From CAZLMW01 sp964560875 (GTDB lineage Bacteria; Myxococcota_A; UBA9042): DNA of 38,385 nucleotides. The translations under genes and the position numbers were made by a program. The notes beneath the pieces are model-generated. The model did no database searches. It was not told the origin of the DNA and worked only from the letters and a program-made list of their open reading frames with translations. The stretch lies in NCBI GenBank assembly GCA_964560875.1, contig CAZLMW010000079.1, forward strand, positions 1-38,385, given 5' to 3'. Shown here piece by piece: positions 8,552 through 18,012 of the stretch; the first letter of the stretch is position 1; every line of letters begins with the position of its first letter.

Positions 8552-8608
8552 GCGGCGTCGATCATGCAGCGGTGGTCAAGCACCGGCTGGTGGCGCCAGA
8601 AGGCTGGG

Positions 8609-8842
8609 TTAGGCGTCAACGAAGTGGATGTGGACACGTTCGTCGCGCAGGGCAGCGGCCGCCTGCATCAGGTTGCGGATCGCGCGCGCGGTGCGGCCCT
8701 GCTTGCCGATGACCTTGCCGATGTCTTGCTGGCGAACCGTCAACTTGAGGACGGTGCCATCATCGGACGTCTCCTCTTCGACGCGGACCTCGTCGGGCTC
8801 GTCGACGAGCGCGGCGGCGATGAACGTCAAGAGTTCGGCCAT
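8609..8842 (-). CDS. khpA: KH-domain RNA-binding protein KhpA (YlqC)
   Basis: A 77-residue single-KH-domain protein of the KhpA/YlqC family. It has the usual MAELLTFIAAALVDEPDEV opening and the RNA-binding GxxG loop as GKQG at 46-49 within IGKVIGKQGRTARAIR. Family members bind RNA, often as a pair with KhpB, and affect cell size and translation. It lies directly after rpsP, the conserved position. The ATG at 8842 matches the family N-terminus; an ATG at 8851 would add three residues. In many genomes rimM-trmD follows, but here the next genes encode membrane proteins. Confidence 0.93.
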   Translation of the reverse strand: MAELLTFIAAALVDEPDEVRVEEETSDDGTVLKLTVRQQDIGKVIGKQGRTARAIRNLMQAAAALRDERVHIHFVDA

Positions 8843-8859
8843 AGCGGGCATGAGTGCGA

Positions 8860-9102
8860 TCAGCCCTGACGCGCTTTGCGGACCAGCGAGGCGACGGTCT
8901 GCGTTGGACGGGCGCCAACTCCATACCAGTGCTCGTACCGATCGATCGCGATCTTGATAGCCGGAGGGTTGACGCACGGGTTGTACGTGCCGATCTGCTC
9001 CAGGAACTTACCGTCCCGGGGCGACTCACTGTTGGCCGCAACGATGCGGTAATAGGGGCGCTTCTTGCTGCCGTAGCGAGCGAGGCGAATGCGGACTGCC
9101 AT
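8860..9102 (-). CDS. rpsP: 30S ribosomal protein S16
   Basis: An 80-residue protein with the full bS16 signature: MAVRIRLARYGSKKRPYYRI at the N-terminus, then LEQIGTYNP and the Trp-Gly-type segment YEHWYGVGARPTQTV. It binds 16S rRNA early in small-subunit assembly. CGGAG six bases before the ATG supports the start. It is the first gene of a minus-strand run rpsP-khpA-ResB-like-membrane protein, with a 17-nt gap to khpA. A possible promoter lies at 9176-9205. Confidence 0.97.
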   Translation of the reverse strand: MAVRIRLARYGSKKRPYYRIVAANSESPRDGKFLEQIGTYNPCVNPPAIKIAIDRYEHWYGVGARPTQTVASLVRKARQG

Positions 9103-9175
9103 CGCGAACTCCGTAAAAATCTTCGTCTGTCTTTCGTCGAATGCAATCGCCGACGCAGGGCGCAGGCGGGCCGTG

Positions 9176-9205
9176 CTCCTACGTCAAGCTCCCGGTCGGT
9201 GTCAA
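9176..9205 (-). promoter_or_regulatory. Possible sigma70-type promoter for rpsP
   Basis: On the minus strand TTGACA (9205-9200) is followed after 18 nt by TAGGAG (9181-9176). The -35 box is perfect and the -10 box is weak. The position, 74 nt before the rpsP start, is reasonable. Judged by eye only. Confidence 0.3.
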
Positions 9206-9234
9206 GCACAACATGAATGACAACGCGCATTTCA

Positions 9235-9264
9235 TTGACCTTCCGTAGCGCGTTTCGATAGCCT
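9235..9264 (+). promoter_or_regulatory. Possible sigma70-type promoter for the lipoprotein cluster
   Basis: TTGACC (9235-9240) is followed after 18 nt by TAGCCT (9259-9264), about 94 nt before the first lipoprotein start at 9358. It would drive the six-gene cluster. The -10 match is partial. Confidence 0.3.
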
Positions 9265-9346
9265 TTCGCCGCTCGTGCAATTAAGGGGACTTGCGCCCTG
9301 CTGCCGGGTGGAGAGGGGCCAACGACATCCGGAATGCCCGGATGGC

Positions 9347-9353
9347 GAGGGGG
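9347..9353 (+). promoter_or_regulatory. Shine-Dalgarno site that sets the start at 9358
   Basis: GAGGGGG lies four bases before the ATG at 9358. It favours this start over the in-frame ATG at 9334, and over the later ATG at 9394 that would give a shorter signal peptide. Confidence 0.7.
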
Positions 9354-9357
9354 CACC

Positions 9358-11532
9358 ATGATCGACCAACCGAACCGAATCGCGACCCGAAACATGCCCC
9401 CGCATCGGGACGTTCGGCCTTCTTCCTGGGGACAACCAGTGCAACCACTCAGCGTGTCGACTTGCAGGTCGGTGGCGGCGATCGCCATTTGGCCAGCCCT
9501 GGTCGCGGCGTTCGCGATCGGCTGCTCGGATGAACAATCCGACGGTGATGACGCGATCTCGATCGAAGATATCGGCGACGCGGGCACCTCCGGCGGGGAT
9601 GTCGCCGCGCCGCACGATGTGCCCAAACAGCTCGACGGCATGATCTGCGCGCCCACCGTTCCGAAGGGCTGTAAATCCAACGTAGAGCTCATCGTCTGCG
9701 CGGACGACGGGTCTGGCTATGTGGCCAAGACCTGCCTGAGCGGGACCGGCGCGATCACCACGTGTATCCAACCCGACGCCGCCGATCCGTCCAGCGCGTT
9801 TTGCACCGCGTGTGGTCAAGGCCAAAAACGTTGCGATCCCGACGACAGCCTGAAGGTCCAGGAGTGCGACGGCAACGGCAAATGGCAGGCCAAAGAGTCG
9901 TGCAAGGTCGACGACGGTAAGAGCTGCTTCAGCGGTGCGTGCCAGCGAGCCTGCGACTTCAACGTCAAGGCCAACAGCTACATCGGCTGCGCGTTCTGGG
10001 CGACCGATCTAGACAACGCATTCGTGCCCGGTGGCAAACGCGGGTACTACGACGCCGCCGGCGCCCAGTACGCGATCGTGGTGAGCAACCCGGACAAGAA
10101 GCTCGTCTCCAACATCACCATCGAGCGCCCCGACATCGGCCAGGTCAAAGAGGACTCCGAGGGCAACCCGCTCAACCTCAAGCCGCTCAAACCCGGCGAG
10201 CTGCGCGTGTTCAACCTGCCGCCGCTCAACATCAACGGCACGGTCAAGCAACCGCTGGCCTACAAGGTGAGCTCATCGGTGCCGATCACGGCGTACCAGT
10301 TCAACCCGCTCGAAAACGTCGGCGTCTACAGCAACGACGCCTCGCTCCTGCTGCCGGGCGAGCTGATGGGCAAGTACTACATGGTCATGTCGCGCGAGCA
10401 GTCGTTTTCGGTGCTGCGTGGGTTCATGACCGTGGTGGCGACCAAGGGCGGCGAGACCAAGGTTGGCGTGACGTTCAGCCAGACCACCGGCAAGACGCTC
10501 GCGAGCAGCGACGGCAAGATCAAGGTATACAAGTCGGGCGAATCGGCGGAGTTCACGCTCAAACAGTGGGAGACGCTGAACATCGAGACGGACCAGGTGG
10601 GCTCAGACCTGACCGGAACTGTCATCGTGGCCAGCAAGAAGATCGCCGTGTGGGCCGGCAGTGAAGCCGCCAACGCGCCGAACACCAACCACTGCGACAC
10701 CGCCAAATGCACGGCTAAAGATCTCGCCAAGGGCAACCTGTGTGGCGTTTGCGCGTACGACGCGGCCCACAACAAGAACCCCGACAACGTGACCAAGTGC
10801 TTCAAGAACGAGCAGTGCAGCGCGTTCATCACGTGCTGCGCCGACCACCTCGAGATGCAGATGTTCCCGGTCAAGATCTGGGGCAGCCACTACGTCGCGG
10901 TGAAGCTGAAAGAGCGCGGCGAAGAGGCCGACTACTGGCGCATCATGGCAGCCGAAGACGGCACCAAGGTCACAACCAGCCCGCAGGCCAAGGATCCGGA
11001 CGGCAAGCCGGTCTACGTGCCGGTGCTCAACAAGGGCGAGTGGTTTGAGATCGAGTCGCGGCAGAGCTTCGAAGTGATCGCGCGATTCGCCGACGGCAAG
11101 CCCGCGCCGATCATGCTCGGGCACTTCATGGCCAGCGAGCACGCGCCAGATCCCAACTCGGTCGGCCCGCAGCCCGGCGACGCGGGGACCGGCGATCCGG
11201 CGTTCTTGCTCGCGATTCCGGCGGCACAGTGGCGCTCGAACTACGCGTTTCTCACGCCCGGCAAGTACGAAAACAACTGGATTTCGATCGCCGCCCCCGT
11301 CGACGCCAACGTAGAGGTGGACGGTGTGAAGGTGCAGCCCGACTTCTGGGAGAAGCTCAGCAAGAAGTACAAGAAGACGCGTTTGTTCGTGAAAGCAGGT
11401 GCCCACAACGTCAAATCCAGCGAGCCCGTGGCTGTCGACGTGTATGGTTACGATCAATACGTGTCGTATGGCTATCCAGCGGGTCTCGATCTGAAGGATC
11501 TCAAGCTGGTCAAGGAGCCGGGCGAGCAATAG
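9358..11532 (+). CDS. Lipoprotein with IgGFc-binding-like domain
   Basis: A 724-residue predicted lipoprotein, first of six in a row. A long basic leader precedes the hydrophobic core and a lipobox ending at Cys56 (AIGC), followed by an acidic linker. Residues about 90-210 hold many cysteines in short loops. The rest matches the IgGFc-binding-protein-like family common in Myxococcota: SYIGCAFWATDLDNAF, YAIVVSNP, PITAYQFNPLENVGVYSNDA, a second Cys cluster near ENEQC/CCADHLEMQMFP, then GSHYVAVKL and MLGHFMASEHAP. The family name comes from a mucin-like human protein; antibody binding is not implied for bacteria. Surface or extracellular adhesion is plausible but unproven. The next gene begins 72 nt downstream, after a perfect inverted repeat. 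Confidence 0.85.
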   Translation: MIDQPNRIATRNMPPHRDVRPSSWGQPVQPLSVSTCRSVAAIAIWPALVAAFAIGCSDEQSDGDDAISIEDIGDAGTSGGDVAAPHDVPKQLDGMICAPTVPKGCKSNVELIVCADDGSGYVAKTCLSGTGAITTCIQPDAADPSSAFCTACGQGQKRCDPDDSLKVQECDGNGKWQAKESCKVDDGKSCFSGACQRACDFNVKANSYIGCAFWATDLDNAFVPGGKRGYYDAAGAQYAIVVSNPDKKLVSNITIERPDIGQVKEDSEGNPLNLKPLKPGELRVFNLPPLNINGTVKQPLAYKVSSSVPITAYQFNPLENVGVYSNDASLLLPGELMGKYYMVMSREQSFSVLRGFMTVVATKGGETKVGVTFSQTTGKTLASSDGKIKVYKSGESAEFTLKQWETLNIETDQVGSDLTGTVIVASKKIAVWAGSEAANAPNTNHCDTAKCTAKDLAKGNLCGVCAYDAAHNKNPDNVTKCFKNEQCSAFITCCADHLEMQMFPVKIWGSHYVAVKLKERGEEADYWRIMAAEDGTKVTTSPQAKDPDGKPVYVPVLNKGEWFEIESRQSFEVIARFADGKPAPIMLGHFMASEHAPDPNSVGPQPGDAGTGDPAFLLAIPAAQWRSNYAFLTPGKYENNWISIAAPVDANVEVDGVKVQPDFWEKLSKKYKKTRLFVKAGAHNVKSSEPVAVDVYGYDQYVSYGYPAGLDLKDLKLVKEPGEQ

Positions 11533-11542
11533 GCGCGCCTGT

Positions 11543-11586
11543 TACGTCGCGTGGCGATGTCCGTCCGAAGATGGGCACGCGACGTA
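11543..11586 (+). repeat. Perfect 11-bp inverted repeat between lipoprotein genes
   Basis: TACGTCGCGTG (11543-11553) is complementary to CACGCGACGTA (11576-11586) with a 22-nt spacer. It begins 10 nt after one stop codon and ends 4 nt before the AGGGGGAG ribosome-binding site of the next gene. No T run follows, so it may be an mRNA-stabilising or attenuating hairpin, or a protein-binding site, rather than a simple terminator. Confidence 0.6.
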
Positions 11587-11604
11587 GCTTAGGGGGAGAA
11601 AACC

Positions 11605-14600
11605 ATGAGACTGCACCGCACCGACAGAAGGTCGAGTCCGTGGGTCAAGGGCCGCGGGAGATTGGCGATTTTCGCCACCTTGGTGCTGGTCGCCGCCGCT
11701 TGCGGGGATCCCGATTCAAGCAGCACCCCTGACGAGTCCGCCGTCGACGAAGACGCGGGCGGAAGCATCGATATCGGTGTGTCGCCCGGCGATATCGTCA
11801 CCGTCGGCAAGGACATCAACAAGGACAAGACCACCACCACGCTCAAGCTCAAGCAGGTCGATCCGACTACGGGCAAGGCTTCGGGTGGCTACCAGGTCAC
11901 GCTCTACGGAACAGGGTTCGAGAGCGACGCCGTCGTGCTGGTCGACAATGTGCCGGTCGACGCCGACCATACGTTCTACGTCGACAGCGCCGAGCTGCAG
12001 ATCACCATGCCGCCGCACACGCCCGGCCTCGCGTCGATCGAAGTGCAAAACCCCGGCCCCGAGCCGCCCAAGACCACCGTCGTCAGCAAGCTCGAAGACG
12101 TCTTTCTCTACTACAACGACGTCGCCATCGCGAAGGTCGATCCGGCCGAGGGACCCGTCGGCGGCGGCTCGCCGATCACGATCACGGGCAGCGGATTCTC
12201 GGGTAAGACCAAGGTCCTTGTCGGCGGCAAACCGGCAATCGGCGTCCAGGTCGTCGCGGATGACGAGATCATCGCGGTCACGCCGCCCGGCATCTTCGGC
12301 AGCCAGCCCGTCCACGTGATCAACGATCGCGGCACCGCGGTCATGAAGAAGGGCTTCTTCTACTACGACCCGCCCAGCATCCAGACGATTCTCCCCGCAG
12401 CTGGCCCGACCGGCGGCGGCACCGAGTCAATCATCGAAGGCAACAACTTCACCGCCAAGACCGCGGTGTGGATCGGCGAAGCGCAAGCATCGGTGCTCGG
12501 TTGGTACGGCACCGGCAAGCTGAAGATCGCGACCCCGCCCGGCACCACCGGCAAAGCGGACGTCAAGGTCGTGACCAAGTACGGCGCGGGCGTGCTCAAG
12601 GGCGGCTTCGTCTACACCAACGACAAGGGCACGGCGCCTACGAAAGTGTTGTCCGTGGCTCCGCCCAGCGGCCCGGTCGGCGGCGGCCAGGTGGCGACGG
12701 TCATCGCGCACGGTCTGATCAGCAAGGACGACACGACCATCCTGTTTGGCAACAAGACCGCCAAGATCAAGACGCTCGACCCCGTCGCGCACACAGCGGT
12801 CGTGACCGTCCCTGCCGGAAAGCTCGGGCTGACCGACGTCAAGCTGCTGACGACCAAGGGCAGCGACACGGCCAAGGGCGCCTACAAGTACATCCAAGCG
12901 GTGCAGATCAAGTCGATCAGCCCGGCTTTCGGACCGCCATCCGGCAACACCAAGGTCACCATCAAGGGCGCCGGTTTCGCCAAGGGCAAGCCGATGGTTC
13001 GTATCGGCGCGTTGCCCGCCAAGACGGTCGTGCTCGTCAGCGACAACGAGATCCAGGCCGTGACACCCCCCGGTTCACCCGGGTACGTACACGTCGCGGT
13101 GGAAGTTGGCGGCGACAAGGCCGTGCTGCACAACGGGTTCGCTTACAGCGGCGACGACCTCGGGCTCTACGTGGTCTACCCGGACAACGGCGCGCAGGCA
13201 GGCGGCACCAAGGTCCATATCTACGGTGGCGGCTTCGAAAAGGGCGCCGAGATCACGTTCGACGGCAAACCGGCCAGCCACGTCAAGTTCGTGGACCCGA
13301 CCCACATGACGGCCAAGACACCGCCCGGCAAGGTCGGCGTGGTCAACGTGGCGGTGAAGCAGAAGGGCAAATCGGCCACGCTCGCCAAGGGCTTCACGTA
13401 CTTCAACCCGATGAGCAAGTACGGCGGCACCTGGGGCGCCGCTGTCGACGGAACGGTGAACCTGACCGTGCTCGACGCGTCCAACGGCAAGCCTGTTCCC
13501 GATGCGTTCACGATGCTGTGGACCGACCCGGCGACCCCGCACCAGGGCTTCACCGACGCCAACGGGCAGATCACCTTCTCGGGCGACGACGTGCTCGGAA
13601 CGCAGATGATCAGCGCCAGCAAGCCGAAGTACGAGTCCGCCTCGGTGGTCAAGTTCAACGCGACCAACGTGACGCTCTACATCAACCCGATCCCCGAGCC
13701 GTCGCCCGGTGCACCGCCCCCCGGCACCCCGCTGCCCCTCGTGAGCGGCAAGGTCGTGGGCCTGGACAAGTACGTCATCATCCCGGCCGGGTCGTGCAAC
13801 GAAGTCCTGAGCCCGACGAGCAAGAGCAAGCCGGCGGCGCCGCATTGCAACAAGTGCCTTTCGGACAGCCAGTGCGGCAGCAAGGACTTCAAGTGCATCG
13901 ACATCGGCGGCATCAACGGCAAGCGCTGCGTGTCGACGTGCGCGCAAGGCCAGGCTTGTCCGACCGGGTTCTTCTGTCAGCCGCAAAAAATCGGCGGACC
14001 TCGCTGCGTGCCCCAGGCCGGTGAGCTCACCTCGGTCTGCTACCACAGCAAGCCGACGTTCCTGTCGCGCGACAACTGGCCCCCGGTCGGACCCGGCTTC
14101 GAGGCCAAGCCCGCCAACAACTACAGCTACACGATCACGACCGGCTTCGGCGAAATGGCGATCGTCTGCTTCGGTGGCTACAAGAAGATCGGCAGCCTGC
14201 TCGACGCGGGCAGCCAGATGAGCATGTTCAACTTCACGCCGACCGTGATGGGTGTGAAACGGCACCTCTTCGTGCAGCCGGGGACCAACCCCAAAGACGT
14301 GCATATCAAGCTCAACATCCCGCTTTCGCGCAAAGCGAACCTGCGGTTTGAGAACCTGCACAAGTGGCCGATCAAGTCGGGCGAGCATCTGCGCACGTTC
14401 GCTCGGGCTTACCTGGTGCTCGGCAGTGACGGCGTCATGACGATGCTGGACTTGCCGCAGGCGCTGTTCCACCTCGGCACGTACACCAACGCCAATGCAG
14501 ACCGGCTTGAGTTCGACCACCTGCCCGCTGCGTTTGTCGAGGAGATCTTCGACTCGTCGCTGACGTTCATGGGCATGGAGATGACGGTTTCGGGCGGCTC

Positions 14601-15903
14601 GGGCGCACCTCCGTACTCCGTTTCGGTCATCAAGGACGTCAAGGACCTCAACAACGACGCGATGATTCACCGCAAGGGCAAGGCAGACTTCGAGAGCATC
14701 GAAACCGGCGTCGCGCGCACCATCTACGACATGTGGGGCACCGATAAGCTCAACGTCTATGCCGTCGGCGCGAAAGGCGCGATCTTCGCGTGGTCGGGCA
14801 ACGGCTGGACCCAGCAGGCGACGTTTACGCAAGAGGACGTGCGCGGCATCCACGGCCTGCACAGCAAGCAGGTCTACGCGGTCGGCAACAAGGGCGCGGC
14901 GGGTGTTTTCGACGGGGTCAGCTGGAAGAAGATCGAGGTCAAGGAGACCAGCAAGTACCTCAAGGAAGCCAACTTCTCGGGCGTTTTCGCGGTCAAGGGC
15001 AAGACGCCGGGGCAGCCGGACGTGTGGGTCGCGGCCAACCAGAGCATCTTCCGCATGGACTACGCGGCCGGTGGCCTCAAGCGCTTTCAGCCGTACGTGC
15101 CGATCAACGCCTGGGCGATTCACGGTGCCGATGCAAACCACATCTGGGCGGTCGGCTACACGGGTCGAATCGTCTACTACAATGGGCAGATCTGGAAGCA
15201 GCAGCAGTCTGGCACGTCGATCGCGTTGCGCGGCGTGTGGGCTGCATCTCCCAAGGCGGCATGGGCGGTGGGTGAATCCGGTCAGATCCTGCGCTGGACC
15301 GGCCTCGGCTGGATCGCGCAGAAGAGCCCGACGACCGAGACATTGCAGGACGTCTGGGGCACCTCCGAAAAGGACGTCTGGGCGGTCGGCGCGGCCGGAA
15401 CGGTCGTCCACTACGACGGCAACTCGTGGAAGCTCATCAAGCTCAAGGAGCTGCACAAGTCGCTTCACGCAGCGTGGTCGACCAAGGACGGCGACTTCTT
15501 CTCGATGGGCGCGCAGGAGCTGCTGCTCGGCCCAATCCTGTACCCGCCGCTCGACGTCAACCCGCTCAAGAACGGGCAGATGAAGGGCAACACGCTCAAG
15601 TGGAAGGTCGATCCGAACACGACGCAGCCGCACTTCAACTACATCACCATCGGCATCCCGGCGATGGGCGGCGATATCCCGGTCTGGAACATCATGACCG
15701 ACGGCGACCTGACGCAGTCCGAGCTGCCCGATTTTCCGAAGATCCAGGGCACGCCGGGCATCCCCACGAACACCAACCTGCGGCTGACGATTATCCGCGG
15801 CTTCAAGGAGGGCTTCGACATCGACGCCTACGACCTGACCGACATGAACATCCGCACGTGGCGTTCGTGGGCGGAAAACCAGTTCTTCTTCACGAAGAAG
15901 TGA
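11605..15903 (+). CDS. Giant lipoprotein: six TIG domains plus seven-blade propeller
   Basis: A 1432-residue predicted lipoprotein (lipobox ending at Cys33, AAAC) with a strong AGGGGGAG site before the ATG. Six IPT/TIG immunoglobulin-like domains follow in tandem, at about 82-170, 174-254, 257-338, 346-430, 433-515 and 520-600, most with a GPxGGG turn and a TPPG loop. Next are a carboxypeptidase-regulatory-like or Ig-like segment (612-690), a Cys-rich stretch (about 731-812), an unrecognised region, and seven repeats of the VWG..DVWAVG..G..VHY type (about 1042-1312), enough for one seven-blade propeller. A beta-rich tail of about 115 residues closes the protein. TIG domains serve as spacers or adhesion modules in surface proteins. 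The layout suggests a long stalk displaying a propeller, but no ligand can be named. Confidence 0.87.
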   Translation: MRLHRTDRRSSPWVKGRGRLAIFATLVLVAAACGDPDSSSTPDESAVDEDAGGSIDIGVSPGDIVTVGKDINKDKTTTTLKLKQVDPTTGKASGGYQVTLYGTGFESDAVVLVDNVPVDADHTFYVDSAELQITMPPHTPGLASIEVQNPGPEPPKTTVVSKLEDVFLYYNDVAIAKVDPAEGPVGGGSPITITGSGFSGKTKVLVGGKPAIGVQVVADDEIIAVTPPGIFGSQPVHVINDRGTAVMKKGFFYYDPPSIQTILPAAGPTGGGTESIIEGNNFTAKTAVWIGEAQASVLGWYGTGKLKIATPPGTTGKADVKVVTKYGAGVLKGGFVYTNDKGTAPTKVLSVAPPSGPVGGGQVATVIAHGLISKDDTTILFGNKTAKIKTLDPVAHTAVVTVPAGKLGLTDVKLLTTKGSDTAKGAYKYIQAVQIKSISPAFGPPSGNTKVTIKGAGFAKGKPMVRIGALPAKTVVLVSDNEIQAVTPPGSPGYVHVAVEVGGDKAVLHNGFAYSGDDLGLYVVYPDNGAQAGGTKVHIYGGGFEKGAEITFDGKPASHVKFVDPTHMTAKTPPGKVGVVNVAVKQKGKSATLAKGFTYFNPMSKYGGTWGAAVDGTVNLTVLDASNGKPVPDAFTMLWTDPATPHQGFTDANGQITFSGDDVLGTQMISASKPKYESASVVKFNATNVTLYINPIPEPSPGAPPPGTPLPLVSGKVVGLDKYVIIPAGSCNEVLSPTSKSKPAAPHCNKCLSDSQCGSKDFKCIDIGGINGKRCVSTCAQGQACPTGFFCQPQKIGGPRCVPQAGELTSVCYHSKPTFLSRDNWPPVGPGFEAKPANNYSYTITTGFGEMAIVCFGGYKKIGSLLDAGSQMSMFNFTPTVMGVKRHLFVQPGTNPKDVHIKLNIPLSRKANLRFENLHKWPIKSGEHLRTFARAYLVLGSDGVMTMLDLPQALFHLGTYTNANADRLEFDHLPAAFVEEIFDSSLTFMGMEMTVSGGSGAPPYSVSVIKDVKDLNNDAMIHRKGKADFESIETGVARTIYDMWGTDKLNVYAVGAKGAIFAWSGNGWTQQATFTQEDVRGIHGLHSKQVYAVGNKGAAGVFDGVSWKKIEVKETSKYLKEANFSGVFAVKGKTPGQPDVWVAANQSIFRMDYAAGGLKRFQPYVPINAWAIHGADANHIWAVGYTGRIVYYNGQIWKQQQSGTSIALRGVWAASPKAAWAVGESGQILRWTGLGWIAQKSPTTETLQDVWGTSEKDVWAVGAAGTVVHYDGNSWKLIKLKELHKSLHAAWSTKDGDFFSMGAQELLLGPILYPPLDVNPLKNGQMKGNTLKWKVDPNTTQPHFNYITIGIPAMGGDIPVWNIMTDGDLTQSELPDFPKIQGTPGIPTNTNLRLTIIRGFKEGFDIDAYDLTDMNIRTWRSWAENQFFFTKK

Positions 15904-15996
15904 GCGTTGGCGACGACATCGAAGACACGCTTTGTTGCTGCATATCGACTCCGAACAAGGTCGCGGTCGCTCCTGGCCGCGCGATAAGGTCCGCTT

Positions 15997-17994
15997 TTGA
16001 ACACCCACGCCCCCACCGAACCCACAGCTGACGCCGCGTCATCGCGCGCGCTTGCATCGCCGGCTGTGCTTGTCATCGCGACGCTCGCGATTGTTGCGAT
16101 GTCCTTCGCGTTGCCGGCCTGCAGCGACGACAACGACGGCGACAGCAAGGACGACGCCGGCACGACCGATGGCGGCGGCAACGACGGCGGCGGAACCATC
16201 GACGACGGCGCCACGACCGCAGATGGCAGCGCAACAACCGGCGACGGGACCGTGGCGAAAGACACGGGCGGAAATAGCGGCAAGGACGTGCTGGTGCCGC
16301 GCTCGCTCCGATTCAAAGAGTCGATTCGCGCGGTCTGGGGAAGCTCGGCAAGCGACGTGTGGTGGGCCGGCGATAAGGGACGGGTGCTGCATTTCAACGG
16401 CTCAATCCTGGTGCCGCGCAGGTCGGGAACGGACAAGAATCTGCACGGCGTCTGGGGCCGCGCTAAAGACGACGTGTGGTTCGGTGGGGAGGGCGTCATC
16501 CTCTTCTACAACGGCTCCAAGTTCTTCGATCGCACGCCCAAGGGCCTGATCAAGCCGGTGTTTCGGGCCGTTCATGCGCCTTCGGACGGCTCGACGCTGC
16601 TCATCGCCGGCAAAGACGGCGTGATTTACCGGGTCCTCGACGACAACACCTTGCACAAGGAAAACACCAACTCCGGCGTGGATGTACACGGTCTGTTCGC
16701 GGCCAGCGCGGGCACGATCTGGGGCGTCGGCGGGAGCGGGCAGGCGCTGAAGCTCTCCGGCGGTTCGTGGTCCGAGACGACGATGCCCAAGGCGTCGGGC
16801 ACCATCACGGCGATCAGCGGCGCCAAGCTTGAAGGCAAAACGCGAATGTTCGCGGTCGGGCAGCTTGGGTACGTGGCGGCGACCGAGGACGGCAAGTGGA
16901 AAAGCAGCCTCAGCAACGACCCGAAGAGCCGCGATTTGCGGGGCGTGTGGGCAGTCGGCGGCAAAGAGGCATGGGCGATCGGCAAGAATGGCGCGCTGAT
17001 CCACCTCACCGGCGACAAGTGGAACGTCCAGGATATCGACGGCACCTACATGAAGACGGCCAGCTTCAACGCGGTCTGGGGCGTGGTCGAAGACGGCAAG
17101 GTCAAGTTCGCGCACGCGGTCGGCGATGACGGCGCCGGCCTGACGTTCCAAAAGGGCAAGTGGCTGGATTTTCGGGCGGAAACGGCGGCGCACGTGCTGT
17201 CCGTGACGGCGCTCGACGACGGGCGTTTGGTCGCGACCGGTGCTTCCGGGCTGCTGATGGTCGCCAAGGACGCCACCAGCGAGTTCATCGATCTGGGCGC
17301 CGCGGTGACCGGCGCAACCTTGCATGACGCAGCTGGTGACGGCGCCGCGGGCGGCTTCTGGGCGGTCGGCGACAAGGGCGTGGCCGTGCACGTCGCCAAG
17401 TCCGGTGGGATCGAGGTCATGACTCCCGCCGCGGCGCAGGGACGGGCGCTTCGAGGCGTCGTCAATGCTGGCAAGGACGGCGTGTTCGCGGTCGGGGACC
17501 TCGGCACCATCGTCGTGTGGAAAGGCACGTCGTGGGCGGCCGAGAAGACCACCGTACAGCACACGTTGCGCTCCGTGGCGGCGACCGGCGGCAAGGTCTG
17601 GGCGGTCGGTGATTTCGGCACCGTGCTGCGGCGCGATGGTGGCACGTGGAAGAAAGAAAGCACCGGCGAGCTTGCGCGTTTCAATCGCGCGATCGCGACG
17701 CAAGACGGCGGCATCGTGGCGGTCGGCGACAACGGCGTCATCGTGGAGCGCGACAAGGCCGGCAATTGGGCGAAGCGCTTCGAACAGCCGGGTCTGTTCC
17801 TCTACGGCGTCGCGGCGACCCCGGATGGCCGGATCGTGGCAGCGGGCTGGAAGGGCACACTGGTCGTTGGCAAGGCGGGCAAATACAGCGCGGTCGAGTC
17901 CAAGCTGCCCAATGTGTTGCGCGACATCGCGGCGACCAAGACGGGAATCGTCGCGGTCGGACACAAGGGCGGCATCTACCAGGTGAAGCTGTAG
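15997..17994 (+). CDS. Lipoprotein with fourteen propeller-blade repeats
   Basis: A 665-residue predicted lipoprotein. The start is a TTG with AAGG eight bases upstream; no ATG or GTG could give a complete signal peptide. The lipobox ends at Cys42 (LPAC) and is followed by a Gly/Asp/Thr low-complexity linker to about residue 95. From there to the end I count fourteen repeats of about 40 residues, each with a small-residue turn and an AVG.xG core, for example VWGSSASDVWWAGDKG, VWAVGGKEAWAIGKNG and VAATGGKVWAVGDFG. Fourteen fits two seven-blade propellers in tandem. No catalytic residues are apparent. The next gene starts only 18 nt downstream. Blade counting was done by eye; the fold is an inference. 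Confidence 0.83.
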   Translation: MNTHAPTEPTADAASSRALASPAVLVIATLAIVAMSFALPACSDDNDGDSKDDAGTTDGGGNDGGGTIDDGATTADGSATTGDGTVAKDTGGNSGKDVLVPRSLRFKESIRAVWGSSASDVWWAGDKGRVLHFNGSILVPRRSGTDKNLHGVWGRAKDDVWFGGEGVILFYNGSKFFDRTPKGLIKPVFRAVHAPSDGSTLLIAGKDGVIYRVLDDNTLHKENTNSGVDVHGLFAASAGTIWGVGGSGQALKLSGGSWSETTMPKASGTITAISGAKLEGKTRMFAVGQLGYVAATEDGKWKSSLSNDPKSRDLRGVWAVGGKEAWAIGKNGALIHLTGDKWNVQDIDGTYMKTASFNAVWGVVEDGKVKFAHAVGDDGAGLTFQKGKWLDFRAETAAHVLSVTALDDGRLVATGASGLLMVAKDATSEFIDLGAAVTGATLHDAAGDGAAGGFWAVGDKGVAVHVAKSGGIEVMTPAAAQGRALRGVVNAGKDGVFAVGDLGTIVVWKGTSWAAEKTTVQHTLRSVAATGGKVWAVGDFGTVLRRDGGTWKKESTGELARFNRAIATQDGGIVAVGDNGVIVERDKAGNWAKRFEQPGLFLYGVAATPDGRIVAAGWKGTLVVGKAGKYSAVESKLPNVLRDIAATKTGIVAVGHKGGIYQVKL

Positions 17995-18012
17995 CAGGCG
18001 TCGGAGTTGACG

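Noticed and set aside
9358..11532. Antibody-binding virulence factor
   Set aside because: The family name IgGFc-binding-like comes from an animal protein. Nothing in the sequence shows antibody binding, and the family is common in environmental bacteria.
13075..16008. A 977-codon open frame on the minus strand
   Set aside because: It is antisense to the TIG/propeller lipoprotein. It has no recognisable domain, is Arg/Val/Leu-rich, and arises from codon bias in GC-rich DNA.
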